DNA of 62,270 nt from an uncultured Blautia sp. (GTDB taxonomy: Bacteria > Bacillota > Clostridia > Lachnospirales > Lachnospiraceae). Shown one piece after another: positions 33,375-41,998 of this stretch (positions are counted from its first letter, which is position 1; the number at the start of each line of letters is the position of its first letter). Position numbers and translations under genes: made by a program. The stretch lies in NCBI GenBank assembly GCA_900551075.1, contig URVB01000017.1, forward strand, positions 1-62,270, read 5' to 3'. Under the pieces are notes generated by a model, which was given only the letters and a program-made list of their open reading frames with translations, had not been told where the DNA came from and did no database searches.

Positions 33375-34091
33375 ATGAGTGATACATTGATAAAGGTGGA
33401 AGACCTCTGCAAAATTTATAATCCGGGTGAGAATGAGGTTAGAGCATTGGATCATATAAGCCTGGAAATCAAAAAAGGTGAGTTTGTGGCAATCATCGGA
33501 CAGTCCGGCTCCGGAAAATCTACATTTATGAACATGCTGGGATGCCTGGATGTGCCGACTTCCGGAGAATATTATCTGAATGGAACGGATGTATCCACTA
33601 TGAAGGACAATGAGCTGTCTGTAGTTCGGAACAGGGAAATAGGGTTTATATTTCAGGGCTTTAATCTGATCGCGAATCTGAATGCAATAGAAAATGTGGA
33701 ACTGCCTTTGATTTACCGGGGAATTGACAGAAAAACCAGGCATAAGCTGGCTGTAGATTCTCTGAAAATGGTGGGGCTGGAAAAAAGGCTTCATCATAAG
33801 CCAAATGAAATGTCGGGAGGACAGCAGCAGAGAGTTGCCATTGCGAGGGCAATTGCAGCGAAGCCTCCGGTCATACTGGCAGATGAGCCCACCGGAAATC
33901 TGGATTCCGCATCCAGCAGGGAAATTTTGGGTATTTTGAAGGAAATGCACAAAACCGGAAAAACCGTAATCCTGATTACCCATGACAATGGAATTGCGGC
34001 TCAGGCAAGACGGGTAGTACGGATTATGGATGGCAGGATAGAATCGGATACAATAAATGAAGATTTTGACAGCGAGGAGGAAAACGAATGA
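33375..34091 (+). CDS. MacB-type ABC exporter ATPase
   Basis: A 238-aa ATPase: Walker A GQSGSGKST, Q-loop IFQGFNLIANLNAIENVELPL typical of LolD/MacB, signature MSGGQQQR, Walker B VILADEPTGNLDS. ATG 33375 follows GGGAGAA by 5 bp. It is the first of three overlapping genes (ATPase, adaptor, permease), a layout for export of peptides, antibiotics or lipids, or for stress sensing. Confidence 0.9.
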   Translation: MSDTLIKVEDLCKIYNPGENEVRALDHISLEIKKGEFVAIIGQSGSGKSTFMNMLGCLDVPTSGEYYLNGTDVSTMKDNELSVVRNREIGFIFQGFNLIANLNAIENVELPLIYRGIDRKTRHKLAVDSLKMVGLEKRLHHKPNEMSGGQQQRVAIARAIAAKPPVILADEPTGNLDSASSREILGILKEMHKTGKTVILITHDNGIAAQARRVVRIMDGRIESDTINEDFDSEEENE

Positions 34092-35917
34092 AAAGGCCAG
34101 GTAAGCCAAAAAAGAAAACAGTTGCCATATGTGTCGGGGCAATGGCGATCGTACTGGGAGGAATTGTGGTTGCCGGTAAGGCAGGGCAGCAGGAGGAAAT
34201 GATTCCGCAGGTGGAAGTAGTGGAAGCATCCCGCGGTGATGTCAGACAGACGGTGGATGCCAGCGGGACAGTAGCCAGCGGAGAAGAGAAGACTTATTTT
34301 TCTCCGGTAAACGCAGAAATAGAAAAGATTTCCATAAAGCAGGGTGATACGGTAAAGGCAGGTACCAAGCTGGTGGAATTTAATCTGGCGGATCTGGAAA
34401 AAGAAGAGAAGAAAGCAGCCCTGAACTTAAAGTCCGGAAAAATGGATTACAAAGATGCAGTGAATAAATCCGATAAAGCGGTCAAAAAGCAGAAGGATGC
34501 CAAAGGCAATGTGGCATCTCTGGAACAGAAGGTAAAAGAACAGAAGGATTATGTAGCTGCTTTGAAATCGCAGCTTGCAGCCGTAAACAGGCAGTCGCAG
34601 ATTGATGCGCAGGAGGTAGCCAGGGCGCAGGCAGCGCAGGCGGCAGCGGAAGCACAGAGACAGGCGGAAGCGGCCCGGGCAGCGCAGGAAGAAAAAAACA
34701 GGGAGATTCAAAGAGAATATTCTGCAGCACTTGCTACATATCAAAATGAGACGCTTCCGAATTACCAGAGAGAGCTGGGAATTTTAAATTCTCAGGCAGC
34801 GCAGGCACAGAGTGCATATAATCAGGCGGAGAATGCTTATCAGATGGCATTTGCTGCCTGGGAGATGAATCAGAACGATGAAAATGCTGCAGCAGTAGAG
34901 AATGCGGAGCAGGCCAGAAGTCAGGCACAGATTGCTTATCAGGACGCACAGAATGCTTATGAGGCGCTCAGCTCGCAGCCGCCGGAGATGCCGGTTATGG
35001 CGGACTTTATGAATCAGACCTCAGGAAGTGAATTTGTGTCGGATGGTACGGATGCAGATCTGACGGATACGTCTTCCGCTGGAACTGCCTCCGCAGATAC
35101 CTCTTCCGGAACCAGTTCCTATATCGCACCGGATACCTCGGGAATAGAGAATGCGCTGGAACAGGCAAGCAGTGATCTGGCTGAGCTTCAGTCCGAGCTG
35201 GCTTCCGAAAAAGCAATCGCAGAGGCGGAAGCGGCTGAATTGACAAAAGAAGAAAAAGAAAAGATGAAGATTACCAACAATCTGTCTGAGATAGATGCGA
35301 AAACGGCAGAAGAATTGGTAGAGGATGGAAAAAAGGGCATAAAGGCAGAGTTTAACGGCATTATTTCCAAAACTGCTGTTGTGGAGGGAGCAACGGTTAC
35401 CAGAGGCATGGAATTGTTTACTCTCCAGAATACCGATGACGTGAATGTGGATATCAATATCTCAAAATATGATTATGACAAGGTGGCGGAGAACCAAAAG
35501 GCAGAGATTACGCTGGCGGGCAAAACCTATGAGGGAACTGTAACAAAGATCAGCCATATGGCAGTTCCGAATGAGAAGGGGACCCCATTGATCTCGGCAA
35601 CGGTTAAGATTGACAATCCGGATGAAAGTGTTTTCCTGGGCGTGGATGCCAAGGTGAAGATTGAAGCGGCAGAAGCCAGGGACGTAGTCATTTTGCCGGT
35701 AGAAGTAGTGAATATAGGAAAAACAGGTTCGTTTTGTTATGCTTTGGAGGACGGTATCATTACCAGAAAGGATATCACGACCGGAATCAGTTCTGCAGAT
35801 TATGTAGAGGTAACAGAGGGATTGGAAGAAGGAACACAGGTTCTCCGTGATCTGGGTGGAATGACAGAAGGAATGCCTGCGCAGGCGATTGCAGAGACAG
35901 GAGAGGATGCCAAATGA
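34088..35917 (+). CDS. MacA/HlyD-like membrane-fusion protein with long coiled coil
   Basis: A 609-aa protein with one N-terminal membrane anchor (residues 11-30), a lipoyl/biotinyl half-domain (SGEEKTYFSPVNAEIEKISIKQGDTVKAG), a very long Ala/Gln/Glu-rich coiled coil (about residues 95-390) interrupted by a Ser/Thr/Asp-rich linker (about 310-355), the second lipoyl half (GIISKTAVVEGATVTRG) and beta-barrel domains. It overlaps the ATPase gene by 4 bp (ATGA). It is longer than most MacA homologues, which suits spanning a thick Gram-positive wall. Confidence 0.85.
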   Translation: MKRPGKPKKKTVAICVGAMAIVLGGIVVAGKAGQQEEMIPQVEVVEASRGDVRQTVDASGTVASGEEKTYFSPVNAEIEKISIKQGDTVKAGTKLVEFNLADLEKEEKKAALNLKSGKMDYKDAVNKSDKAVKKQKDAKGNVASLEQKVKEQKDYVAALKSQLAAVNRQSQIDAQEVARAQAAQAAAEAQRQAEAARAAQEEKNREIQREYSAALATYQNETLPNYQRELGILNSQAAQAQSAYNQAENAYQMAFAAWEMNQNDENAAAVENAEQARSQAQIAYQDAQNAYEALSSQPPEMPVMADFMNQTSGSEFVSDGTDADLTDTSSAGTASADTSSGTSSYIAPDTSGIENALEQASSDLAELQSELASEKAIAEAEAAELTKEEKEKMKITNNLSEIDAKTAEELVEDGKKGIKAEFNGIISKTAVVEGATVTRGMELFTLQNTDDVNVDINISKYDYDKVAENQKAEITLAGKTYEGTVTKISHMAVPNEKGTPLISATVKIDNPDESVFLGVDAKVKIEAAEARDVVILPVEVVNIGKTGSFCYALEDGIITRKDITTGISSADYVEVTEGLEEGTQVLRDLGGMTEGMPAQAIAETGEDAK

Positions 35918-37146
35918 GCGGCATATACGAATACATAAAGATGGCAGTCCAGAATATCCGGGCGAATAAAGGGCGTTCTTTTTTGACCATGCTCGGGATT
36001 ATTATTGGCATTGCTTCCGTTATTGCCATTGTTTCCATTGGTGAGGGAACCAAGAACCAGATGAACAGTGAGATCAATGATGCGGCAGGCGGTCAGATTT
36101 ATATCAGTTGCAGTTCGGACGCCCAGGATGCGGATGAGTGGATATTGCCGGAGGATATTGAGGCGGTTCGAGAGCTGGACAGCGTGGAGGGTGTGAACAT
36201 TTCTGAGACCTACACTGGAGAGACCGTTACCGGTAAGGGAAGTTTTGATTTGTATGTGACGGCAGAGGGACAGGACGCCCGCCTTCTGAATAATGCGGAT
36301 ATGAAGCACGGTAGCTATTTCGGAGAAAAGGAAGTGGAAGAGGCGCAGAATGTTTGTGTGCTTTCAGATACGGATGCCAGGCAGCTATTTGGAACTGACG
36401 ATGTGGTTGGGATGAGTTTGGACATTACCTGCTATGGCTTATCCAAGAGCTTCCGTATCTGCGGAGTGACGACGCAGAAGGAGAACGGTACCTTTGTCAG
36501 TTATACATATGAAGGAATGCCTGTGAGCATCAATGTGCCTTACACGGCCATGGACGATTTGGTAGGAAATATGGATTATTTCTATGCAATGTATGTCCAG
36601 GCTGATAAGACCCAGGATTCTCAGAAGGTTACAGATGAAGTGATCAAGCTTTTGGAAAAACGGCATCAATGCGCAGGAGAAGATTATTACCGCGTGGAAA
36701 GCTTCCAGGATGTCATGAAATCCATGAATGAAATGCTGGGTATGGTCACCATGTTTATTTCCTTTGTAGCAGGAATCTCACTTTTGGTCGGCGGTATCGG
36801 TGTTATGAATATTATGCTGGTGTCCGTTACGGAGCGTACCAGGGAGATCGGAATTCGTAAATCTTTGGGAGCCAAAACCTCATCCATTATGCTGCAGTTT
36901 CTTGCGGAGGCAGCGATTCTGACAATTATCGGAGGAATCATAGGAATTTTATTAGGTATCGCAGGCGCACATGGAATCTGCGGGATCATCAGTGCAGGTA
37001 TGGGGATGGCCATCCAGCCTGGAGTCAAGCTTGCCACAATATTGGCGGCCACGATATTTTCCTGTGCAGTGGGTGTTTTTTTCGGAATTTACCCGGCAAG
37101 GAAGGCTGCAAAGCTCAGTCCGATCGAGGCTTTGCGGAGAAATTAG
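35914..37146 (+). CDS. MacB-type ABC exporter permease
   Basis: A 410-aa permease: N-terminal helix with GRSFLTMLGIIIGIASVIAIVS, a large extracytoplasmic MacB-PCD domain (residues 50-280), and three C-terminal helices (FtsX domain) with VGGIGVMNIMLVSVTERTRE and the end PARKAAKLSPIEALRRN. It overlaps the adaptor gene by ATGA. One permease gene, so it should act as a homodimer. Substrate unknown. Confidence 0.9.
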   Translation: MSGIYEYIKMAVQNIRANKGRSFLTMLGIIIGIASVIAIVSIGEGTKNQMNSEINDAAGGQIYISCSSDAQDADEWILPEDIEAVRELDSVEGVNISETYTGETVTGKGSFDLYVTAEGQDARLLNNADMKHGSYFGEKEVEEAQNVCVLSDTDARQLFGTDDVVGMSLDITCYGLSKSFRICGVTTQKENGTFVSYTYEGMPVSINVPYTAMDDLVGNMDYFYAMYVQADKTQDSQKVTDEVIKLLEKRHQCAGEDYYRVESFQDVMKSMNEMLGMVTMFISFVAGISLLVGGIGVMNIMLVSVTERTREIGIRKSLGAKTSSIMLQFLAEAAILTIIGGIIGILLGIAGAHGICGIISAGMGMAIQPGVKLATILAATIFSCAVGVFFGIYPARKAAKLSPIEALRRN

Positions 37147-37176
37147 GTGTGGAAAATAAAAAATTCAATTTCTCTA

Positions 37177-37205
37177 TTGACAAATGCTCTATGATAGAGT
37201 AAAAT
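37177..37205 (+). promoter_or_regulatory. tRNA-Arg promoter
   Basis: TTGACA (37177-37182), 17 bp, TAAAAT (37200-37205), 31 bp before the tRNA. Confidence 0.75.
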
Positions 37206-37236
37206 ACTCATTGTTGCGAAGGTGATTCGCAAGGAT

Positions 37237-37310
37237 GTGCGTTTAGCTCAGCTGGATAGAGCGTTTGGCTACGGACCAAAAGGTCGGGGGTTCGAATCCT
37301 CTAACGCACG
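37237..37310 (+). tRNA. tRNA-Arg (ACG)
   Basis: A 74-nt cloverleaf. The acceptor GTGCGTT pairs with AACGCAC (37303-37309), discriminator G; the anticodon loop CTACGGA gives ACG, read as ICG; the T-loop is TTCGAAT. No CCA is encoded. It has its own promoter and a terminator at 37347. Confidence 0.95.
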
Positions 37311-37346
37311 GTTGAAAGGCCTTACAAATAAAGGATTTCAAAAAGA

Positions 37347-37375
37347 AAAGCACTCCATGAAGGGGTGCTTTTTTC
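37347..37375 (+). terminator. tRNA-Arg terminator
   Basis: AAAGCACTCC and GGGGTGCTTT form a stem around ATGAA, followed by T's. Confidence 0.8.
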
Positions 37376-37402
37376 GTTGACTAGCCTTTGACTAACGGAA
37401 TA

Positions 37403-38095
37403 TTAAAAACATTTACTACAAGGCCAAAATCCCCGTGATTGAGCTTCTTTTAAAGTGACTTTTCTTGCTCTGGCAGGGTTCATTCTACCGCAATGATCAA
37501 TTTTATGATATTTATCGCCGGTTGCAGAAAGCCAGACATATTTTATTTGTGCAGCAGGGTTTTTTACCGTGATTTTACAGGTATACTTTTTACCTGATAC
37601 AGTTGCATAAATTTTGCAGGTACCAGCTTTTTTTCCTGTTACCATTCCGGATTCGGAAACAGTAGCAATTTTGGTATTAGAACTTTTCCAAATTATTTTT
37701 TGGCTGGTTCCGTTTACTTTCAGGCGAATCTTATTGCCTTTGACAATAGCTTTAGAGGTACTGCTGATTGCAGGAGTCTGGACTGTGACTTTACAGGTAT
37801 ATTTGTTTTTTCCTAATTTGGCAGTGATTACTGCAGCACCCTTCTTTTTAGCAGTTACAAGTCCTTTATCGGTTACGGCAGCCACTGATTTATTGCTGCT
37901 TGACCATTTTGGGGCTTTTGATGTTCCACTGATCTTTAACTGCTTTTTCTGACCTTTAATGAGAGTTATTGTTTTATTGCTTATTTTGGTATCGGCTGCT
38001 ACTGTTTGCGTTGTTCCAATAAGAGGAACAGAAGCGGGGGCTGCTAAAGATAAAACCAGCATTAGCATCAATAATAAATTTTTAATCTTTTTCAT
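37403..38095 (-). CDS. Secreted protein: two Big_2 Ig-like domains plus small Cys/His module
   Basis: A 230-aa protein. Signal peptide (residues 1-34, ending VAA or nearby). Two bacterial Ig-like repeats follow, each with the pattern WSSSNKSVAAVTDKGLVTA and WKSSNTKIATVSESGMVTG. The C-terminal 40 residues (SATGDKYHKIDHCGRMN to GFWPCSKCF) have His, Cys and a terminal CxxC, resembling small metal-binding modules found at the ends of secreted nucleases. Likely surface-associated; no sortase motif. ATG 38095 follows AGGAGG by 7 bp. Confidence 0.8.
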   Translation of the reverse strand: MKKIKNLLLMLMLVLSLAAPASVPLIGTTQTVAADTKISNKTITLIKGQKKQLKISGTSKAPKWSSSNKSVAAVTDKGLVTAKKKGAAVITAKLGKNKYTCKVTVQTPAISSTSKAIVKGNKIRLKVNGTSQKIIWKSSNTKIATVSESGMVTGKKAGTCKIYATVSGKKYTCKITVKNPAAQIKYVWLSATGDKYHKIDHCGRMNPARARKVTLKEAQSRGFWPCSKCF

Positions 38096-38192
38096 TTGTA
38101 TCCTCCTGAAATTTTCGGCTTTTGTCTGTAAATACATTAGGAAATCTTTATACTATTTGCCACCTGATATGTTGGATAATTTATAATGCTCT

Positions 38193-38234
38193 TTACCAAC
38201 TAACCACAGACCTGGAATTCCTTTTTTGGGCCAT
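38193..38234 (-). CDS. Possible 13-aa leader peptide
   Basis: ATG 38234 follows AAGGAGGTGAT, a near-perfect ribosome site, 4 bp away, and encodes MAQKRNSRSVVSW then TAA. It lies in the 5' leader of the Ig-like gene, downstream of a dyad and a TATAAT box. It may be a real short peptide, a regulatory leader ORF or the start of a lost gene. Confidence 0.35.
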   Translation of the reverse strand: MAQKRNSRSVVSW

Positions 38235-38258
38235 GATAATCACCTCCTTGATATTTTG

Positions 38259-38301
38259 ATACTGATATTATACATCAAAAGATATCTAAAATCATCAGTA
38301 T
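38259..38301. promoter_or_regulatory. Dyad around the promoter of the Ig-like gene
   Basis: ATACTGAT (38259-38266) and ATCAGTAT (38294-38301) form a perfect 8-bp inverted repeat around TATAAT on the reverse strand (38269-38274). Likely an operator; its regulator is unknown. Confidence 0.45.
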
Positions 38302-38356
38302 ACTGTATGGGGAGCTGACAAATGAGCCGGCTCTTTTTTATGTTCCCACATTATTC

Positions 38357-38385
38357 TTGAAAAGGCTCCTCAAACCTCGTATAAT
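38357..38385 (+). promoter_or_regulatory. parA promoter
   Basis: TTGAAA (38357-38362), 17 bp, TATAAT (38380-38385). Confidence 0.75.
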
Positions 38386-38430
38386 TGACAGTATCAGAGG
38401 TAAATCGACTAAATGCGAGGGGGGTATCCC

Positions 38431-39222
38431 ATGAAAAAGACCATAACCATATGTTTCACGAACAATAAGGGCGGAAGCGGCAAATCCACGACCTGTTCCA
38501 ATCTGGGAGCCGCCATGGCACGGGCGGGGAAACGGGTTCTGCTGATTGACGGCGACATGCAGTTGAACCTTTCTCTTTCCTTCTTTTCGGAGGAGTGGGT
38601 GCTGGATATGGCCGCAGGAGAAAAGAATCTGTATTATGCGATCAGAAAGCAAAAGGATTTGGCCGGTTTTATTGTACAGACACCTTATGAGAATCTGGAT
38701 CTGATTCCGTCTTCAACCTTGATGAGCTCTATTGAATATGAGCTGTTTACAAAATGGCAGAGGGAATTTATTCTGAAAAAATGCTTACAGAAGGTAAAGG
38801 ATTCCGGTATTTATGATTATATTCTCATTGATGCGCCGCCGACACTGGGAGGCTGGGTCATGAATATTCTGTGCGCATCTGATAAAGTGCTGATTCCTGT
38901 GGAAGCAAGTCCATGGGGGATGTTTGGCCTGGCAAATATGTTTGATTTTCTGAGCGAGGTGCAGCAGATTGAGCCGGAGCTGACGGTTGCGGGGATCGTG
39001 GTCACAAAAGTGGATACCAGAAAGAGTTATTTTAAACAAACACTGGAAACTTTGCATGAGCTGCCGGATATTCATCTGTTTGAGTCCTGTATCCGTGTGG
39101 ACAGCTCTATTGAATGGGCGCAGGACAGCAGTGCTCCGGTCGTAGAATTTAAGAAGAGCAGCAGAAGTGCAAAGGAGTATACAGCTTTGGCAGAGGAGGT
39201 TATGGATTATGTCAGTAGGTAA
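38431..39222 (+). CDS. ParA/MinD-family ATPase
   Basis: A 263-aa deviant-Walker ATPase: TNNKGGSGKSTTCSNLGAAMA at the N-terminus with the signature lysine, DGDMQLNLS (A' motif), and ILIDAPPTLGG (Walker B). ATG 38431 follows AGGGGGG by 6 bp. The chromosomal ParA normally pairs with ParB near oriC; here the partner is only a 64-aa basic protein overlapping its end, as in plasmid-like or carboxysome-type positioning pairs. Function is unclear; it may derive from a mobile element near tRNA-Arg. Confidence 0.85.
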   Translation: MKKTITICFTNNKGGSGKSTTCSNLGAAMARAGKRVLLIDGDMQLNLSLSFFSEEWVLDMAAGEKNLYYAIRKQKDLAGFIVQTPYENLDLIPSSTLMSSIEYELFTKWQREFILKKCLQKVKDSGIYDYILIDAPPTLGGWVMNILCASDKVLIPVEASPWGMFGLANMFDFLSEVQQIEPELTVAGIVVTKVDTRKSYFKQTLETLHELPDIHLFESCIRVDSSIEWAQDSSAPVVEFKKSSRSAKEYTALAEEVMDYVSR

Positions 39223-39403
39223 AGCAAGCATCAGGCGCGCGGCAAGTGCAGGCGCGGCAAAAAAGGAGGTGAAGGCTTCCGTAGTCAGTCCGGTGGGTAC
39301 AGAGGAAATTCAGGCAAGGTTCCTTTCGAAGGAAGCGCTTAAGCAGGGGGCTGCGGGCCGTCCGGTGCGTTTGACAGAGGAGATGCCGGTTTATCTGCTG
39401 TAA
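39209..39403 (+). CDS. Small basic partner protein of ParA
   Basis: A 64-aa protein beginning MSVGKASIRRAASAGAAKKE, with an Ala/Lys/Arg-rich N-terminus and a C-terminal segment ending RLTEEMPVYLL. GAGGAGG lies 9 bp upstream, and it overlaps parA by 14 bp, so they are translationally coupled. ParA activators often carry a basic N-terminal peptide that stimulates ATPase activity; the N-terminus here would fit. Not a recognised family. Confidence 0.65.
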   Translation: MSVGKASIRRAASAGAAKKEVKASVVSPVGTEEIQARFLSKEALKQGAAGRPVRLTEEMPVYLL

Positions 39404-39411
39404 TAAGCAGT

Positions 39412-41265
39412 TTACACTTTTTTTCTGCTGTCAAAAAAGACAAAGGCATCGATGGCATCCAGAATATCGTTAAAATCGTCTCTTGGTGCCAGTTCTATAT
39501 ATCGGCGCAGAAGCTCTGTCTCATGGCTGCGGAAGCGGCCATAAAAGATATCGTACAGATTATGTCCGCGCATGTAAATTTTAAAAGCTTCAAAATTTTC
39601 TTTCAGCTCCGTTATGGAGCTGATTTCTTTTTGGAGTATTTCCGTCAGATGGCGCCCACTGGATAAACGATGCAGGTATTCTTTCCATTTGGCGAACAGA
39701 ATCTGCCAGAAATCCTCCTCACTTTTGACGATTCCAAGCTGTGTCATGACGGCAGGATTCAGAAAATAGCTTTCAAAGGAATAGTATTTCAGGATTAGTA
39801 CATTGCGGCGTGAAACCTTGGGAAGCTTATCTATGTCTTCCTGATTCCGGTCACTGTAATATTTGCAGAGCTGTCCGGCAAGCTGTTCCGGATCCTTCCC
39901 ATCACCGTCCCGGATCATCAGAAATTGATCCCGCAGGTAGACCTGGTTCATGTATTTCAGGTTGGCATAGGTCTTGATATTGGTACAACTGTTGGTAGTG
40001 ATAATAGAAATCCGGGACAGGTTGCCGTAGCTGTCGTGGATTTCCGAGTAATACTTTTCCAACAGCAGAGGAAGACGGCTTTTGTCCTGCTTGCCCTCCA
40101 CGATGAATACAAAGCTGACATTCAGAAAATCATTGGCACTGTAGCCCAGGTCATCCAGAATATCATCAATGTCCGCATGGCGGCGCACCAGAGAACGTCC
40201 CTCCTTATCCATGACCATTTGACAGATTTGGCGCTTTGTGAAGTTTGCTACGATATTCGGAGAATGGGTGGTAAAAATCACCTGGTTTTTCTTGGACAGG
40301 CGGTAGAGGATTCGGCTTGCCGTCTTCTGCAGAGAGGGATGCAGAAAAAGTTCGGGGTATTCCACTATAATAATGCTGGGAATCCGTTTTTCGTCCTCTA
40401 CGTAGGTTTCCAGAAGCGAGAGCATATAAATACTCCGCATGCCGTTGCCAAGGTGTTCGATGGGGCTTAAACGCTGCTGCTCCTCGTGCCAGGCTTCTGT
40501 TTTTACCTGAAACAGGGCGTCCGGATTGCAGGATAAGGTAAAGTGGATTTCCTCGAACCCTCCGTTCTTTTTATAATTTTCATTGACTCTTTTTGAAAAG
40601 TCCTGAAGATTTAGCTGGTACATTTTGTACTCCAGAAGACGGGCGGTTTCCTGCAACTGCAGGTCTTCCGGTCTCTTCTGGTTGATCAGGCCGATGCAGC
40701 TAAAGCAGTGGTTGCAGAGCTTGGCGGAATCAAACATACAGACATTGGAGCGCAGGCGGATAAGCTGCTGGGAATCCTGGAACATCAGAAGGTCTTCCTG
40801 CAGAGGTGACAGATTGCGGCCGGTGTCAATGAAATATAGGCGCGGGAGGATTTCCGGAACAAAACGGTTGTTCTTGCGGAATCCGTCCTGGTAGCGGATT
40901 TCTCTGCTGCGGTTGATGGAGCAGGTAAACGTGAGCTGTCCGTCCATAAATGCAGGAAGCTTTTCGCAGAAATCACGTTTCCATGTGTCAAAGCGCTTGT
41001 ATGGGCTGACGATCCCATAGGTATGAAAGCGGTGCAGATCCTCCTCACTGATTTCCAGGGTTATGGAGATTTCGATGTTCTGCTTTTTTTCGTTAAAATC
41101 ACTTTCCCGGATATCATAACACCCGGCAGCAGCGCGGATTGCATCGAGTACCGCTGTTTTTCCGGTGTTATTTTTGCCTACCAGAATCAGGGCGTTTTCA
41201 ATATCATGGATTTCCAGATGGCGGATAAATTTGAAGTTTTGGATACGGAGGAAACGAATCTGCAT
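39412..41265 (-). CDS. OLD-family ATPase-TOPRIM nuclease
   Basis: A 617-aa protein. The ATPase has Walker A GKNNTGKT (residues 30-37) and the Walker B region IIIVEYPELFLHP, where the usual catalytic glutamate is replaced by Y303. The TOPRIM nuclease domain has E390 (FIVEGKQDK) and D453/D455 (RDGDGKD). A cysteine cluster CNHCFSC (184-190) lies inside the ATPase. OLD proteins cut DNA and many act in phage defence (class 1, without a UvrD partner). It starts 20 bp from a 25-bp palindrome that contains its promoter -10, so it is tightly regulated. Confidence 0.82.
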   Translation of the reverse strand: MQIRFLRIQNFKFIRHLEIHDIENALILVGKNNTGKTAVLDAIRAAAGCYDIRESDFNEKKQNIEISITLEISEEDLHRFHTYGIVSPYKRFDTWKRDFCEKLPAFMDGQLTFTCSINRSREIRYQDGFRKNNRFVPEILPRLYFIDTGRNLSPLQEDLLMFQDSQQLIRLRSNVCMFDSAKLCNHCFSCIGLINQKRPEDLQLQETARLLEYKMYQLNLQDFSKRVNENYKKNGGFEEIHFTLSCNPDALFQVKTEAWHEEQQRLSPIEHLGNGMRSIYMLSLLETYVEDEKRIPSIIIVEYPELFLHPSLQKTASRILYRLSKKNQVIFTTHSPNIVANFTKRQICQMVMDKEGRSLVRRHADIDDILDDLGYSANDFLNVSFVFIVEGKQDKSRLPLLLEKYYSEIHDSYGNLSRISIITTNSCTNIKTYANLKYMNQVYLRDQFLMIRDGDGKDPEQLAGQLCKYYSDRNQEDIDKLPKVSRRNVLILKYYSFESYFLNPAVMTQLGIVKSEEDFWQILFAKWKEYLHRLSSGRHLTEILQKEISSITELKENFEAFKIYMRGHNLYDIFYGRFRSHETELLRRYIELAPRDDFNDILDAIDAFVFFDSRKKV

Positions 41266-41285
41266 GACAGGACTCCTTTCTGTGT

Positions 41286-41310
41286 CTTATACTGTTAAAA
41301 ACAGTATAAG
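41286..41310. promoter_or_regulatory. 25-bp palindromic operator of the OLD gene
   Basis: CTTATACTGTT and AACAGTATAAG are perfect 11-bp arms around AAA. The right arm contains the reverse-strand -10 box TATACT (41303-41308). Confidence 0.75.
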
Positions 41311-41331
41311 GAAGCTGACAGGAAAATGCAA
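41303..41331 (-). promoter_or_regulatory. OLD gene promoter
   Basis: On the reverse strand TTGCAT (41326-41331), 17 bp, TATACT (41303-41308). Confidence 0.65.
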
Positions 41332-41483
41332 GCCGGGCATGGCGGAATCTGACAGTTGTTTCTGCAAGCCGTATCTGTTAAAATAGGGGAAGTATGAAAG
41401 AAAAGGAATAAAGATAGAATTCCCAAACTTCCGCAGCAGTATCGATAATTTAGGAAAAGAAAGACAAAAGGAGGAAGCTGTAG

Positions 41484-41894
41484 ATGGAAACGAGAGTACT
41501 TAAGACAATCGAAAGACATGACAAGGGCTACAACTGTGCACAGGCGGTTGCCTGTACCTATTGTGATCTGGTAGGAATTGATGAGGAAACGATGTTCCGT
41601 ATTACGGAAGGGTTTGGTGCCGGAATGGGAAATATGGAAGGCACCTGCGGAGCTGTGTCCGGAGCCTGTGCATTGGCAGGCCTGAAGCGCAGCACAGGAA
41701 ATCTGTCAGCACCGGACAGCAAGGGAAAGACTTATCAGCTTTCAAAAGCGATCCTGAAAGCATTCAAGGAACAGAACAGTACGGTAGTCTGTAAAGAGTT
41801 GAAGGGCGTGGGAACCGGAAAGGTGCTTCGCCCGTGTGCGGACTGCATCATGGATGCAGCGCGGATTGCGGAAAAGATTTTATTTGAAGAATGA
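41484..41894 (+). CDS. C_GCAxxG_C_C family protein
   Basis: A 136-aa protein with the family's cysteine pattern: YNCAQAVACTYC, GTCGAVSGACALAGL (the GCAxxG part), a later VVCKEL and CADCIMDAA. Members are thought to bind metal or act in redox chemistry and often sit near oxidoreductases; none is adjacent here. The ribosome site AGGAGG is 9 bp upstream. A hairpin with damaged symmetry follows at 41921. Confidence 0.85.
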   Translation: METRVLKTIERHDKGYNCAQAVACTYCDLVGIDEETMFRITEGFGAGMGNMEGTCGAVSGACALAGLKRSTGNLSAPDSKGKTYQLSKAILKAFKEQNSTVVCKELKGVGTGKVLRPCADCIMDAARIAEKILFEE

Positions 41895-41920
41895 AGAGGA
41901 AATATATGTATAGGAAAGGG

Positions 41921-41949
41921 GCTGTCGCACTAAGCATTTAGTGCGCAGC
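41921..41949 (+). terminator. Decayed terminator hairpin
   Basis: GCTGTCGCACTAA pairs with TTAGTGCG-CAGC, two bases missing from the second arm; only a weak T-rich tail follows. Confidence 0.5.
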
Positions 41950-41998
41950 TTTATGACTTTAAAATTGTACATGGTGATACGGTAATGTTACTTTTGTG

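Noticed and set aside
41921..41949. Possible IS1182-like terminal repeat
   Set aside because: The sequence folds on itself as a decayed terminator after the C_GCAxxG gene, and no matching second end was found.
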